Assembly (NCBI RefSeq): GCF_003751505.1
Contig: NZ_RJVB01000010.1
Location: 124,001 to 188,000 of the forward strand
Length of the DNA: 64,000 nucleotides
Source: Erwinia sp. JUb26
Lineage (GTDB): Bacteria; Pseudomonadota; Gammaproteobacteria; Enterobacterales; Enterobacteriaceae
Direction of reading: 5' to 3'
Position 1 is the first letter of the stretch. Every line of letters starts with the position of its first letter. Below the pieces are notes generated by a model that worked only from the letters and a program-made list of their open reading frames with translations, was not told the DNA's origin and searched no databases. Shown here in pieces: positions 1 to 7,644 of this stretch. A program made the translations under genes and the position numbers.

Positions 1-474
1 CAGACGACCTTCCAGGAAGGCACGAGCATAAACGCCCGGAGAGATGTGACCCTGGAAGTAAACCAGATCGCCGCCGTCTTTTTCCGTACGCGCACGGAAG
101 AAGTGGTTGAAGCACACTTCATAGATAGTGGCAGAAGACTGGAAGGAGGACATGTGGCCGCCCAGATCCAGATCCTTCTTCGATGCGCGCAGAACGGTCA
201 TAATGGCGTTCCAGCGAATAGCAGAACGGATACGACGTTCTAAAGATGTGTTGCCCGGGTATTCCGGCTCATCTTCAACAGCAATAGAGTTGATATAGTT
301 GTTAGCTCCAGCACCTGCAGCCACTTTCACGCCGCCTTTACGTGCTTCGCTCAGAACCTGATCGATCAGATACTGTGCGCGCTCAACACCTTCTTCACGG
401 ATGACCGATTCGATCGCCTGTAGCCAGTCGCGAGTTTCGATCGGATCCACGTCATTGTTTAAACGTTCTGACAT
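1..474 (-). CDS. aceE: Pyruvate dehydrogenase E1 component, N-terminal part (cut by window edge)
   Basis: First 158 codons of the thiamine-diphosphate-dependent E1 subunit of the pyruvate dehydrogenase complex, which decarboxylates pyruvate and passes the acetyl group to the E2 lipoyl domain. The N-terminus begins MSERLNNDVDPIETRDWLQA and continues with the segments GAGANNYINSIA and SSFQSSATIYEVCFNHFFRA, as in E. coli AceE (about 887 residues). The start ATG at 474 is preceded by AAGGA. The rest lies beyond position 1. pdhR lies upstream on the same strand, 190 bp away, the usual pdhR-aceEF arrangement, so PdhR control is expected. Confidence 0.97.
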   Translation of the reverse strand, partial: MSERLNNDVDPIETRDWLQAIESVIREEGVERAQYLIDQVLSEARKGGVKVAAGAGANNYINSIAVEDEPEYPGNTSLERRIRSAIRWNAIMTVLRASKKDLDLGGHMSSFQSSATIYEVCFNHFFRARTEKDGGDLVYFQGHISPGVYARAFLEGRL

Positions 475-516
475 GGGGGGTATTCCTTATCTGTGTCTAA
501 TACGTTGAATTGTCTG

Positions 517-565
517 GAGCCTGTCTCTTTGCATTCTGTCGTTCAGAACACACAGAGACAGGCTC
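517..565. repeat. 12-bp perfect inverted repeat in the pdhR-aceE gap
   Basis: GAGCCTGTCTCT at 517-528 is the exact reverse complement of 554-565, with a 25-bp loop. It lies in the 190-bp space between pdhR and aceE, so a pdhR-aceE read-through transcript would carry it as a stem-loop shortly before the aceE ribosome binding site. No T-run follows on either strand, so it does not look like a classical intrinsic terminator. It could be an RNA-processing or attenuation structure, or a small repeat element. Confidence 0.6.
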
Positions 566-664
566 GTCGTTTATACCCTTTAGCCCTGGTGCTGGCGCTA
601 TGCTAGCCGTTACGCCAATGGTTTTGGGTATAGTGCCGCGTTATAGTTACGCGTTTTACTTACG

Positions 665-1429
665 TTATTCCTTACGTTGCTGTAAACGTCGCAGGGAACG
701 CTCTCTACGGCTCTGCTCCCGACTTCTGTCCAGCAATATTTCCTCGATAAACGCCAGGTGGCGGTGTGAGGCTTCACGGGCCTGTTCCGGCTCGCGTGCC
801 ACAATCGCCTGAAAAATACTGGCGCGATGTTCACTCACTTTCACCAGCATCTCCCGACGCGAGTAGAGTAACTCGAAGTTCTGTCTTACGTTCTGTTCCA
901 GCATTGGACCCATACTGCGTAGCAAATGCAGCAGCACCACATTATGCGCGGCTTCTGTGACAGCAATCTGATACTGCATCACCGCATCGGCTTCTGCGTC
1001 CAGATCGCCGCTGTCCTGGGCGGTCTGAATTTGCAGATGGCAGTGGCGGATACGTGCAATATCGTCGTCGGTCCCGCGAAGCGCGGCATAATAGGCGGCA
1101 ATCCCTTCCAGCGCATGACGCGTTTCCAGCAGGTCGAACTGGGATTCAGGATGGCCGGCAAGCAGTTCAATGAGCGGATCGCTCAGGCTTTGCCACAGGG
1201 TTTTCTGGACGAAGGTGCCACCGCCCTGACGGCGAAGCAGCAGACCTTTTGCTTCCAGACGCTGGATTGCTTCTCGTAGGGAAGGACGGGAGACATCAAA
1301 CTGCACGGCCAGCTCGCGCTCGGGCAGTAATTTCTCTCCAGGACGCAGCGTCCCTTCCATAATCAGGGACTCAAGCTGCTGCTCGATGGCGTCAGAGAGC
1401 TTTGGTTGGCGGATCTTACTGTAGGCCAT
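665..1429 (-). CDS. pdhR: GntR-family pyruvate-sensing repressor PdhR
   Basis: This 254-residue FadR-type GntR regulator represses the pyruvate dehydrogenase operon and related respiratory genes until pyruvate binds. The N-terminal winged helix (about residues 10-75) contains the signature [20 protein letters not shown]. The C-terminal FCD domain contains [17 protein letters not shown] and a histidine-rich end ([10 protein letters not shown], then HRHLAFIEE) that in this family binds metal or effector. Length matches E. coli PdhR (254). The start ATG at 1429 has AAGGGA directly upstream. A perfect PdhR operator lies 30 bp upstream, so autorepression is likely. aceE follows on the same strand. 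Confidence 0.97.
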   Translation of the reverse strand: MAYSKIRQPKLSDAIEQQLESLIMEGTLRPGEKLLPERELAVQFDVSRPSLREAIQRLEAKGLLLRRQGGGTFVQKTLWQSLSDPLIELLAGHPESQFDLLETRHALEGIAAYYAALRGTDDDIARIRHCHLQIQTAQDSGDLDAEADAVMQYQIAVTEAAHNVVLLHLLRSMGPMLEQNVRQNFELLYSRREMLVKVSEHRASIFQAIVAREPEQAREASHRHLAFIEEILLDRSREQSRRERSLRRLQQRKE

Positions 1430-1459
1430 TATCCCTTCTTCTACGATGTGCCAGAGTTA

Positions 1460-1474
1460 ATTGGTAATACCAAT
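1460..1474. promoter_or_regulatory. PdhR operator upstream of pdhR
   Basis: The sequence ATTGGTAATACCAAT is a perfect match to the known PdhR consensus ATTGGTNNNACCAAT and is palindromic. It lies 31-45 bp upstream of the pdhR start codon, inside the probable promoter or initially transcribed region. This supports autoregulation of pdhR-aceEF. Confidence 0.9.
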
Positions 1475-1930
1475 TTAAAAAAGGTGCCCGTAAAGTAACA
1501 AAGTATTCACCTGATGTCTATATGACAACCCGGCGAAACCAGACCCCCGTCTCGTTCCTGGCAAGGGGTTAACGGCATTTTTCGATCCGCCTCGAATGCA
1601 TAATAAATGTTAAATTTTAAAACTTTTTTGAAACACGGCAGCAGCTTAGTTAAATAGCACCCCACTAAAAGCACCCTATGCGATGTCCGATTTCCTTTAT
1701 GCTGCCCCCTGAAATCGTTATGCGTCTATTCGGTGCGATCGTTGTTTTTTTGACCGCACTGGCGCACGGAATGAGAAAGAAAGTGCAAAGCATCCCGCCT
1801 ACCACTATTCTCTGCGCGACGCCAGATTAAGCCAGGTTTTACTTTATCGATAAGCGTAAATATTTCAGTACGTTATTAGATTTAACCACGCTGGCAGACA
1901 TAAATAAAAACAAGTATCACGAGGAAGAGT
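1475..1930. other. Divergent intergenic region between pdhR and aroP
   Basis: About 450 bp with no convincing gene. It must hold the divergent promoters of pdhR (minus) and the first aroP copy (plus). The stretch 1600-1660 is AT-rich. I looked for TyrR boxes (TGTAAA-N6-TTTACA) ahead of aroP and found no good match, only loose ones near 1835-1865. The aroP ribosome binding site GAGGA is at 1921-1925. Confidence 0.5.
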
Positions 1931-3286
1931 ATGGAACATCAGCAGGGCGAGACGCTGCATCGCGGGTTAAAAAACCGCCACATTCAGCTTATCGCATTAG
2001 GCGGCGCCGTCGGTACCGGCCTGTTTCTGGGCAGCGCATCGGTCATTAAATCGGCCGGACCCGCCGTTATTCTGGGCTATGCCATCGCCGGTATTATTGC
2101 CTTTCTGATTATGCGTCAGATGGGTGAGATGATCGTTGAAGAGCCGGTAGCCGGCAGCTTCAGTCACTTTGCGCATAAATACTGGGGCCCGTTTGCCGGG
2201 CTGGCATCCGGCTGGAACAACTGGGCGCTGTACGTACTGGTCGCCATGGCCGAACTGACCGCCGTCGGTAAATATATTCAGTTCTGGTATCCCGAAATCC
2301 CCACCTGGGTCAGTGCAGCGGTGTTCTTTCTATTGATCAACGCGATTAACCTGACCAACGTAAAGGTCTTCGGCGAGCTGGAATTTTGGTTCGCGATCAT
2401 TAAGGTCGTTGCGGTCGTCGCAATGATTGCCTTTGGCTGCTGGCTGCTATTCAGCGGCAACGGCGGCCCACAGGCGACGGTCAGCAACCTGTGGGATCAC
2501 GGCGGTTTTATGCCGAACGGCCTGCACGGGCTGGTGATGATGATGGCGATCATTATGTTCTCATTCGGCGGGCTGGAGATGATTGGCCTGACCGCAGCGG
2601 AAGCCGAGAACCCGGAGAAGAGCATTCCGAAAGCCATTAATCAGGTGCTGTGGCGTATTCTGATCTTCTATATCGGTTCACTGACCGTGCTGCTGTCGCT
2701 GATGCCGTGGGTTCGCATTTCGGAAGATACCAGCCCGTTCGTGCTGATTTTCCACGAGCTGGGTGATGCGTTTGTCGCGAATGCGCTGAACGTGGTGATC
2801 CTGACCGCTGCCCTGTCGGTGTACAACAGTTGCGTTTACAGCAACAGCCGCATGCTGTTTGGTCTGGCGCAGCAGGGTAACGCGCCGAAGGCGCTGATGA
2901 AGGTCGATCGTCGTGGCGTGCCGGTGAACGCCATTCTGATTTCCGCCGCCGCCGCCGCTATCGGCGTTCTGATCAACTATCTGATGCCGGGCGAGGCATT
3001 CTCTCTACTGATGTCGCTGGTCGTTTCCACGTTGATCATTAACTGGGCGATGATCAGTCTGGCGCATCTGCGTTTCCGCAAGCGCGCTAACCAGCAGGGG
3101 ATTGAGCCACGCTTTAAGGCGCTGTTCTATCCGTTCGGCAACTGGCTGTGTCTGGCCTTTATGGCCGGTGTGCTGGTGATTATGGCGATGACGCCGGGGA
3201 TGGCGATTTCCGTGTGGTTGATTCCGGTGTGGATTGGCATTCTGGCGATCGGCTATGCGTTTAAGCGCCGTTCGGTGAAGATTTAA
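1931..3286 (+). CDS. Aromatic amino acid permease, diverged AroP paralogue
   Basis: This 451-residue inner-membrane transporter of the amino acid-polyamine-organocation (APC) superfamily is expected to import Phe, Tyr and Trp by proton symport. It starts with the AroP-type cytoplasmic end (GETLHRGLKNRHIQLIALGG), followed by the first helix motif GTGLFLGSASVI; about 12 hydrophobic segments span the protein. In the first 60 residues 55 are identical to the second copy at 4597-5952. This copy has drifted from positions that the other copy shares with E. coli AroP: GWNNWALYV for GWNYWVLYV, GLEMIGLTAAEAENPE for GLELVGITAAEADNPE, and PWVRISEDTS for PWTRVTADTS. Its specificity may therefore have shifted. 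It is divergent from pdhR, as E. coli aroP is. Confidence 0.9.
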   Translation: MEHQQGETLHRGLKNRHIQLIALGGAVGTGLFLGSASVIKSAGPAVILGYAIAGIIAFLIMRQMGEMIVEEPVAGSFSHFAHKYWGPFAGLASGWNNWALYVLVAMAELTAVGKYIQFWYPEIPTWVSAAVFFLLINAINLTNVKVFGELEFWFAIIKVVAVVAMIAFGCWLLFSGNGGPQATVSNLWDHGGFMPNGLHGLVMMMAIIMFSFGGLEMIGLTAAEAENPEKSIPKAINQVLWRILIFYIGSLTVLLSLMPWVRISEDTSPFVLIFHELGDAFVANALNVVILTAALSVYNSCVYSNSRMLFGLAQQGNAPKALMKVDRRGVPVNAILISAAAAAIGVLINYLMPGEAFSLLMSLVVSTLIINWAMISLAHLRFRKRANQQGIEPRFKALFYPFGNWLCLAFMAGVLVIMAMTPGMAISVWLIPVWIGILAIGYAFKRRSVKI

Positions 3287-3302
3287 TTCATTTCAGGGGA
3301 TT

Positions 3303-3430
3303 GGTTATCTCTGGGATAACGGTGGCAATGCTGACAGGTTAATGCTGCTGGTGATCTCTGGGATAACGATGGCTGCGCTGACAGGTTAATGTTGCTGGTG
3401 ATCTCTGGGATAACGGTGGCGGCGCTGACT
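3303..3430. repeat. 47-bp tandem repeat, about 2.7 copies, after the first aroP copy
   Basis: Units begin at 3303, 3350 and 3397, each starting GGT(T/G)ATCTCTGGGATAACG and continuing with a GGC..GCTGACAGGTTAATG part. The period is exactly 47 bp. Each unit holds a small internal dyad (GTTATC/GATAAC in the first, GTGATC/GATAAC in the others). The third unit is truncated where it runs into the left end of the inverted-repeat element at 3427. The array starts 16 bp after the aroP stop codon and has no T-run, so it does not look like a normal terminator. Confidence 0.9.
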
Positions 3431-3619
3431 GGCTGCTGCCCCTGCCGGGCGGGTCCTCGCGCCGCTTTGCGGTGCCTTCACTTCGCTCGTCAGCCTGACG
3501 GACCGGTACAGACGCGCGTCCTGCGCGGCTGTCCCTTTAGCCCACTTCCCTGTGGGCGAATCCTGGCTTCCTCTCTCCGTTCAGCGCTGCGGATTGCCCG
3601 TTCGGGGCAGCAGCCAGTC
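3427..3619. mobile_element. MITE-like element A, 193 bp with 16-bp perfect terminal inverted repeats
   Basis: GACTGGCTGCTGCCCC at 3427-3442 is the exact reverse complement of 3604-3619. The 4-bp sequence CGCT abuts both ends (3423-3426 and 3620-3623), which could be a target-site duplication. The interior is GC-rich and has no convincing gene. Internal segments such as CTGCCGGGCGGGTCCTCGCG and TCAGCGCTGCGGATT recur, inverted, in the element at 4058-4263 (there CTGCCGGGCGGTCCTCGCG and the same GCGCTGCGGATT block). The two are therefore diverged copies of one non-coding element. No known insertion sequence family is recognised; a transposon-derived MITE is an inference. Confidence 0.6.
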
Positions 3620-3985
3620 CGCTTTCTGATATCGGTATTGCCTGATATAAAGATCGGTCCGTTCGCAGGCTTTTCTCCTTGTCCATTCCGCACTGCAATT
3701 AGCTCCCGGGGAAGCAGACAGACCGATTTTTGATGTCAGTTTTGCCTGAGAATAAGATCGGTTTTTTCGCGAACTCAGCGTCTTTCACCAATCTGCGGAA
3801 TGGTTAACCAAGTTGGACAGAAATCAGTTCACTTTCAGATATCGAGATTGCCTGACGAACAGGTAAATCTGGTCACAAGCTTGTTCCCTTTTCCCTATTC
3901 CCTTTAGTGCCGTGGATAGCCCGTTCGGGTCTGCAATCGGTCGCTTTCTAGTATCGGTATTGCCTGATAAATAGATAGCAGCCGA
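3593..3985 (+). repeat. Interspersed direct repeats with a TATCGGTATTGCCTGATA core
   Basis: Four degenerate copies of a motif around ATTGCCTGATA lie at about 3629-3658, 3733-3762, 3839-3868 and 3952-3980, spaced 104-113 bp apart. The first and last are part of a longer match: 3593-3654 and 3916-3976 align over about 60 bp with one gap, both containing GCCCGTTCGGG, CGCTTTCT and ATCGGTATTGCCTGATA. The second block therefore carries a degenerate copy of the right end of element A plus its flank. No gene is visible in this stretch. Confidence 0.75.
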
Positions 3986-4057
3986 AAACACCACCCAAGC
4001 TCACCAGAAAAACCGCCCCTCTCTTTCCATTACTTACAGCGAGTGATTGAGTCAAAG

Positions 4058-4263
4058 GGGAACCCGCCTCTGCGGCGGCCGGGTAATCCGCAGCGCTGAG
4101 GCGCAGGCAGCAGGACCGGAGAGCCTGGCAGGGATGCCGGGCTCAGGCCTGGCGCGGGCAGGACGCCCGCTCCGGGCCGATCCGCAAGACCCGAAGCCGA
4201 AGACGAAGGCACCCTGCACAGCAGGGCGCGAGGACCGCCCGGCAGCCGCGGAGACGGGTTCCC
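4058..4263. mobile_element. MITE-like element B, about 206 bp with imperfect 26-bp terminal inverted repeats
   Basis: The ends 4058-4083 and 4238-4263 are inverted repeats of each other with 22 of 26 positions matching (GGGAACCCG at the outer tips). Read on the minus strand, the interior shares several blocks with element A at 3427-3619, in the same order. The interior also has a small hairpin, CCCTGCACAGCAGGG at 4212-4226. It is very GC-rich compared with the AT-rich flank at 4264-4590. Several open frames cross it on both strands, as expected from GC content, but none resembles a protein. Confidence 0.55.
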
Positions 4264-4596
4264 GATCTCCCAACCACCAGCCAACCCTTACGCAAAGCCC
4301 GATGCCGCAAAGCCGGCATCCGACCCTCCAGCCATAAGAGAATGTTATTCGTCATTTGCACCAATTTGTGACAAAACATAGACAGTAAAAAATGAGACAG
4401 CACGCTGATTTTTTAGTCATTTCTGCGTGTGTAGAGCAGAAAGCGAGTGCAAACCTCTGCGCTTAGCACTATTCTCTTCCTGAGGCTACGTTCTGGCTCA
4501 TATTTACTCACACAACAATCGTAAACTTTTCGAAACAGCATGGCGACAGGGCCTGCTGAAAAGACGAAAAAATAATAAAACATCATGAGGTTAGAC
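4264..4596. other. Upstream region of the second aroP copy
   Basis: About 330 bp without a gene. The part from 4335 is AT-rich and should contain the promoter of aroP. The ribosome binding site GAGG at 4587-4590 fits the ATG at 4597. I see no clear TyrR box pair. Confidence 0.4.
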
Positions 4597-5952
4597 ATGG
4601 GACAACAGCAGGGCGAAACGCTGCACCGTGGCCTGAAAAACCGCCACATTCAGCTGATCGCGTTGGGCGGGGCCGTGGGTACCGGCCTGTTTTTGGGAAG
4701 TGCGTCTGTTATTCAATCGGCCGGGCCTGGGGTTATTCTGGGTTACGCGATTGCCGGGTTTATCGCATTTTTGATTATGCGCCAGCTGGGAGAGATGGTT
4801 GTGGAAGAGCCGGTCGCCGGTTCATTCAGCCACTTTGCCTATAAGTACTGGGGTAATTTCGCCGGTTTTGCCTCCGGCTGGAACTACTGGGTACTGTACG
4901 TGCTGGTTGCCATGGCCGAACTGACGGCCGTCGGAAAATATATTCAATTCTGGTATCCGGAAGTACCAACCTGGATGTCCGCCGCCGCCTTCTTTGTGCT
5001 GATCAACGCCATCAACCTGACCAACGTGAAAGTGTTCGGCGAGATGGAATTCTGGTTTGCCATTATCAAAGTGGTTGCGGTCATCGGCATGATTCTGTTT
5101 GGCGGCTGGCTGCTGTTCAGCGGCAACGCGGGTCCGCAGGCTACCGTACGCAACCTGTGGGAACAGGGCGGCTTCCTGCCCAACGGCTTTAGCGGCCTGG
5201 TCATGATGATGGCGATCATTATGTTCTCCTTCGGCGGTCTGGAACTGGTGGGGATAACCGCGGCAGAAGCGGATAATCCGGAAACCAGCATTCCTAAAGC
5301 CACTAACCAGGTGCTGTGGCGCATCCTGATCTTCTATATCGGTTCACTGGCCGTGCTGCTGTCGCTGCTGCCGTGGACACGCGTCACCGCCGATACCAGC
5401 CCGTTCGTGCTGATCTTCCACGAGCTGGGCGACGCTCTGGTGGCTAATGCGCTGAACGTCGTTATTCTGACCGCCGCGCTGTCTGTGTATAACAGCTGTG
5501 TGTACTGCAACAGCCGCATGTTGTTTGGTCTGGCTCAGCAGGGCAATGCCCCTAAAGCGCTGCTGAAAGTTGACAGCCGCGGCGTGCCGGTGATTTCGAT
5601 TCTGTTCTCCGCTATCGCCACCGCACTGTGCGTACTGTTGAACTATCTGATGCCGGGCGAAGCCTTTGGCCTGCTGATGGCTCTGGTGGTTTCAGCTCTG
5701 GTGATCAACTGGGCGATGATCAGCATGGCGCACATCAAGTTCCGCCGTAAGAAAGATCAGCAGGGTGTGAAAACCCGCTTCCCGGCGCTGCTCTACCCGC
5801 TGGGTAACTGGATCTGCCTGCTGTTCCTCGCGGGTATTCTGGTGCTGATGGCAATCACCCCGGGCATGGCGATTTCCGTCTGGCTGATCCCAGTATGGAT
5901 CTTGATTCTGGCCATCGGCTACTGGCTGAAGAATCGCTCTCAGAAAGCCTAA
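4597..5952 (+). CDS. aroP: Aromatic amino acid permease AroP
   Basis: This 451-residue, 12-helix APC-family proton symporter imports phenylalanine, tyrosine and tryptophan across the inner membrane. It is the more typical of the two copies: GWNYWVLYV (about residues 97-105), GLELVGITAAEADNPE, PWTRVTADTSPF and VYCNSRMLFGLAQQGNAPKAL all match E. coli AroP. An in-frame ATG at 4585 exists. The ATG at 4597 is preferred because GAGG sits 6 bp before it and because the product then begins like its paralogue. A strong terminator follows. The region between the two copies is unusual non-coding repeat DNA. Confidence 0.95.
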   Translation: MGQQQGETLHRGLKNRHIQLIALGGAVGTGLFLGSASVIQSAGPGVILGYAIAGFIAFLIMRQLGEMVVEEPVAGSFSHFAYKYWGNFAGFASGWNYWVLYVLVAMAELTAVGKYIQFWYPEVPTWMSAAAFFVLINAINLTNVKVFGEMEFWFAIIKVVAVIGMILFGGWLLFSGNAGPQATVRNLWEQGGFLPNGFSGLVMMMAIIMFSFGGLELVGITAAEADNPETSIPKATNQVLWRILIFYIGSLAVLLSLLPWTRVTADTSPFVLIFHELGDALVANALNVVILTAALSVYNSCVYCNSRMLFGLAQQGNAPKALLKVDSRGVPVISILFSAIATALCVLLNYLMPGEAFGLLMALVVSALVINWAMISMAHIKFRRKKDQQGVKTRFPALLYPLGNWICLLFLAGILVLMAITPGMAISVWLIPVWILILAIGYWLKNRSQKA

Positions 5953-5970
5953 TCTGTGCGGGCAAAACGC

Positions 5971-6003
5971 AATCAGGCCAGCATAAGCTGGCCTGATTTT
6001 TTT
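5971..6003 (+). terminator. Intrinsic terminator of aroP
   Basis: A perfect 12-bp stem, AATCAGGCCAGC (5971-5982) with ATAA loop and its complement at 5987-5998, is followed by a run of T to 6003. It ends the plus-strand aroP transcript 18 bp after the stop codon, ahead of the convergent ampE. Confidence 0.95.
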
Positions 6004-6035
6004 CTACTGTATCCTCTGCCGTTTCCGGCCGGTCC

Positions 6036-6890
6036 CTAGACCAGCGTACCGTAAATCGTCAGTAACGCGACCACCACCACCAGCACCAGCGACACCTTCT
6101 TCGCCAGCGATACCGCCAGCCGTGGCGTTTCAACCTTATCCGTATGCGGGTCACGTGCCAGCGAGAACTGGGCCAGACGAGTCAACACCTGATATTGCGG
6201 CGTGTGGCGATCGCCCAGTGATGCCAGCCAGGCGGGCAATGCACGCTCGCCGTGCCCCAGCAGCGCGTAAGCCACACCGGCCAGACGCACAGGGATCCAG
6301 TCAATCCAGTGCAGCAGCGCATCCACGCCGGACTGGGAACGGATAAGCGGAGCCCGCTGCCGCGCCAGCCAGCTTTGCCAGGCGCGCAGGAAAGCGTAAC
6401 CCACCAGCAGCACCGGCCCCCACGGACCGCCGACGACAAACCAGAACAGCGGCGCAAGATAGAAGCGATAGTTAATCCACAGCAGCGCGTTCTGTAGCTC
6501 GCCGAGATACTCACGCTCGCTGCACTCGCCCGGCACACCGTGGATCAAGGTCAGTTCTTCCGCCATCGCATCGTGCGCATGCACATCGTTCTGGCTGGCA
6601 GCCTTAAGATAGGCATGATAGTGAAGACGTACCGAGCCCGCTCCGATGCACAGCAGGCCAACGAGGATCCAGAAAAGCAGCTGCGGCACGCCGAAAAACC
6701 AGCCTTTCAGAGCCAGCATCACCGCAGCGACTACGGCCATCACCAGCACCGTCATCAGCAGGGTTCGCAGCAGAGAGAAATGCTTCAAACGACGAAACAC
6801 CGGCATCAAATGATGATCCAGCTGCCAGTGCTCGCCCATTTTAAACAGACGCTCCCATCCGAGAACCAACAACAGGCTAAATAACGTCAT
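6036..6890 (-). CDS. ampE: Inner-membrane regulator of beta-lactamase induction AmpE
   Basis: This 284-residue integral membrane protein matches E. coli AmpE in length and in its N-terminus ([20 protein letters not shown]). Hydrophobic segments lie near residues 1-14, 40-65, 70-90, 150-175 and 265-284. AmpE is a putative sensor or accessory partner of AmpD in ampC induction; its biochemical role is not settled. It starts 3 bp after the ampD stop codon, so the two form an ampDE operon. No ampC or ampR is in the window. Confidence 0.95.
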   Translation of the reverse strand: MTLFSLLLVLGWERLFKMGEHWQLDHHLMPVFRRLKHFSLLRTLLMTVLVMAVVAAVMLALKGWFFGVPQLLFWILVGLLCIGAGSVRLHYHAYLKAASQNDVHAHDAMAEELTLIHGVPGECSEREYLGELQNALLWINYRFYLAPLFWFVVGGPWGPVLLVGYAFLRAWQSWLARQRAPLIRSQSGVDALLHWIDWIPVRLAGVAYALLGHGERALPAWLASLGDRHTPQYQVLTRLAQFSLARDPHTDKVETPRLAVSLAKKVSLVLVVVVALLTIYGTLV

Positions 6891-6893
6891 GCC

Positions 6894-7463
6894 TTAACTC
6901 CCCTCTTTTTGACCCTGGATTGGCTGCGCCAGAGCGGTGCGGAATCGGGCCCAGTCGAACGCCGGGCCGGGATCGGTTTTACGCTGCGGTGCGATATCGC
7001 TGTGCCCGGTAATATTCAGGGCCATGGCCGGATACTCAGCAATCAGCAGCTGGGTAACGGCATGCAGCGAACGGTACTGCGCATCGGTGTAGGGCAGCGT
7101 ATCGGTGCCCTCGAGTTCAATACCGACTGAAAAATCATTACAGGCATCACGCCCCTGATAATTTGACACGCCAGCGTGCCAGGCCCGCTGCTGAAACGGG
7201 ACGTACTGCACCACTTCCCCGTCGCGACGGATCAGGCAATGGGCGGCAACCTGCAGATGACTGATATCGGCAAAATAAGGATGTGCGGTGGGATCGAGCT
7301 GGCCGGTGAACAGATCGTCAATCCACGGGCCGCCAAATTCGCCGGGCGGCAGACTGATGTTGTGGATCACCAGCAGCGAGGGTTTTTCATTGTCCGGCCG
7401 CTGGTTGAAATGCGGCGACGGTACCTTTCTGGCCTCGGTAATCCAGCCCTGTTGCAACTGCAT
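6894..7463 (-). CDS. ampD: 1,6-anhydro-N-acetylmuramyl-L-alanine amidase AmpD
   Basis: This cytoplasmic zinc amidase recycles cell-wall muropeptides by cutting anhydroMurNAc from the stem peptide, which lowers the AmpR inducer. The Amidase_2 domain fills the protein: VIHNISLPPGEFGGPWIDDL near residue 30 supplies the first zinc histidine, and GHSDIAPQRKTDPGPAFDW near the C-terminus supplies the second histidine and the Asp ligand. An upstream ATG at 7481 is in frame. The ATG at 7463 (MQLQQGW, 189 residues) aligns with the E. coli start and has AGGAG 8 bp ahead. ampE follows after 3 bp. Unlike in E. coli, nadC is not the next gene upstream. Confidence 0.95.
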   Translation of the reverse strand: MQLQQGWITEARKVPSPHFNQRPDNEKPSLLVIHNISLPPGEFGGPWIDDLFTGQLDPTAHPYFADISHLQVAAHCLIRRDGEVVQYVPFQQRAWHAGVSNYQGRDACNDFSVGIELEGTDTLPYTDAQYRSLHAVTQLLIAEYPAMALNITGHSDIAPQRKTDPGPAFDWARFRTALAQPIQGQKEGS

Positions 7464-7570
7464 GCCCTGCTCTCCTGTCATCAGAATTCCCTCAGATTAG
7501 CATGATTTATTTTGGCGCTGGCAAACTTCTCACCGCGCGTTTCCCACGCAAAAAATATTTTCATTTTTCT

Positions 7571-7597
7571 GCATCCGTTTCTCATCGCCGAACGTAG
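7571..7597 (+). promoter_or_regulatory. Possible ECF-type promoter ahead of the fasciclin/sigma operon
   Basis: GCATCC at 7571-7576 and CGTA at 7593-7596, spaced 16 bp, have the general form of an extracytoplasmic-function sigma promoter (a GC-containing -35 and a CGT-type -10). They lie about 50 bp before the fasciclin start. The assignment is a guess from form and position. No matching second promoter was found before the sigma gene itself. Confidence 0.3.
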
Positions 7598-7644
7598 ATA
7601 GCACTGTGAGGCAAATACGCCTTCTCTTATCCGAGGAATTCAGC

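Noticed and set aside
1800-1930. TyrR boxes ahead of the first aroP copy
   Set aside because: Only loose half-matches to TGTAAA-N6-TTTACA were seen, not good enough to call.
3389-3733. Plus-strand frame of 114 codons across element A
   Set aside because: It begins inside the 47-bp repeat and crosses the element; there is no protein-like composition and the repeat structure explains the sequence better.
3593-3985. CRISPR-like array from repeats with roughly 105-113-bp spacing
   Set aside because: Repeats are degenerate, spacers far too long and uneven, and no cas genes are nearby.
4030-4403. Overlapping open frames on both strands (73-96 codons) in the GC-rich repeat element B
   Set aside because: They are products of high GC content, overlap in several frames, have low-complexity Pro/Arg/Gly composition and no ribosome binding site or known domain.
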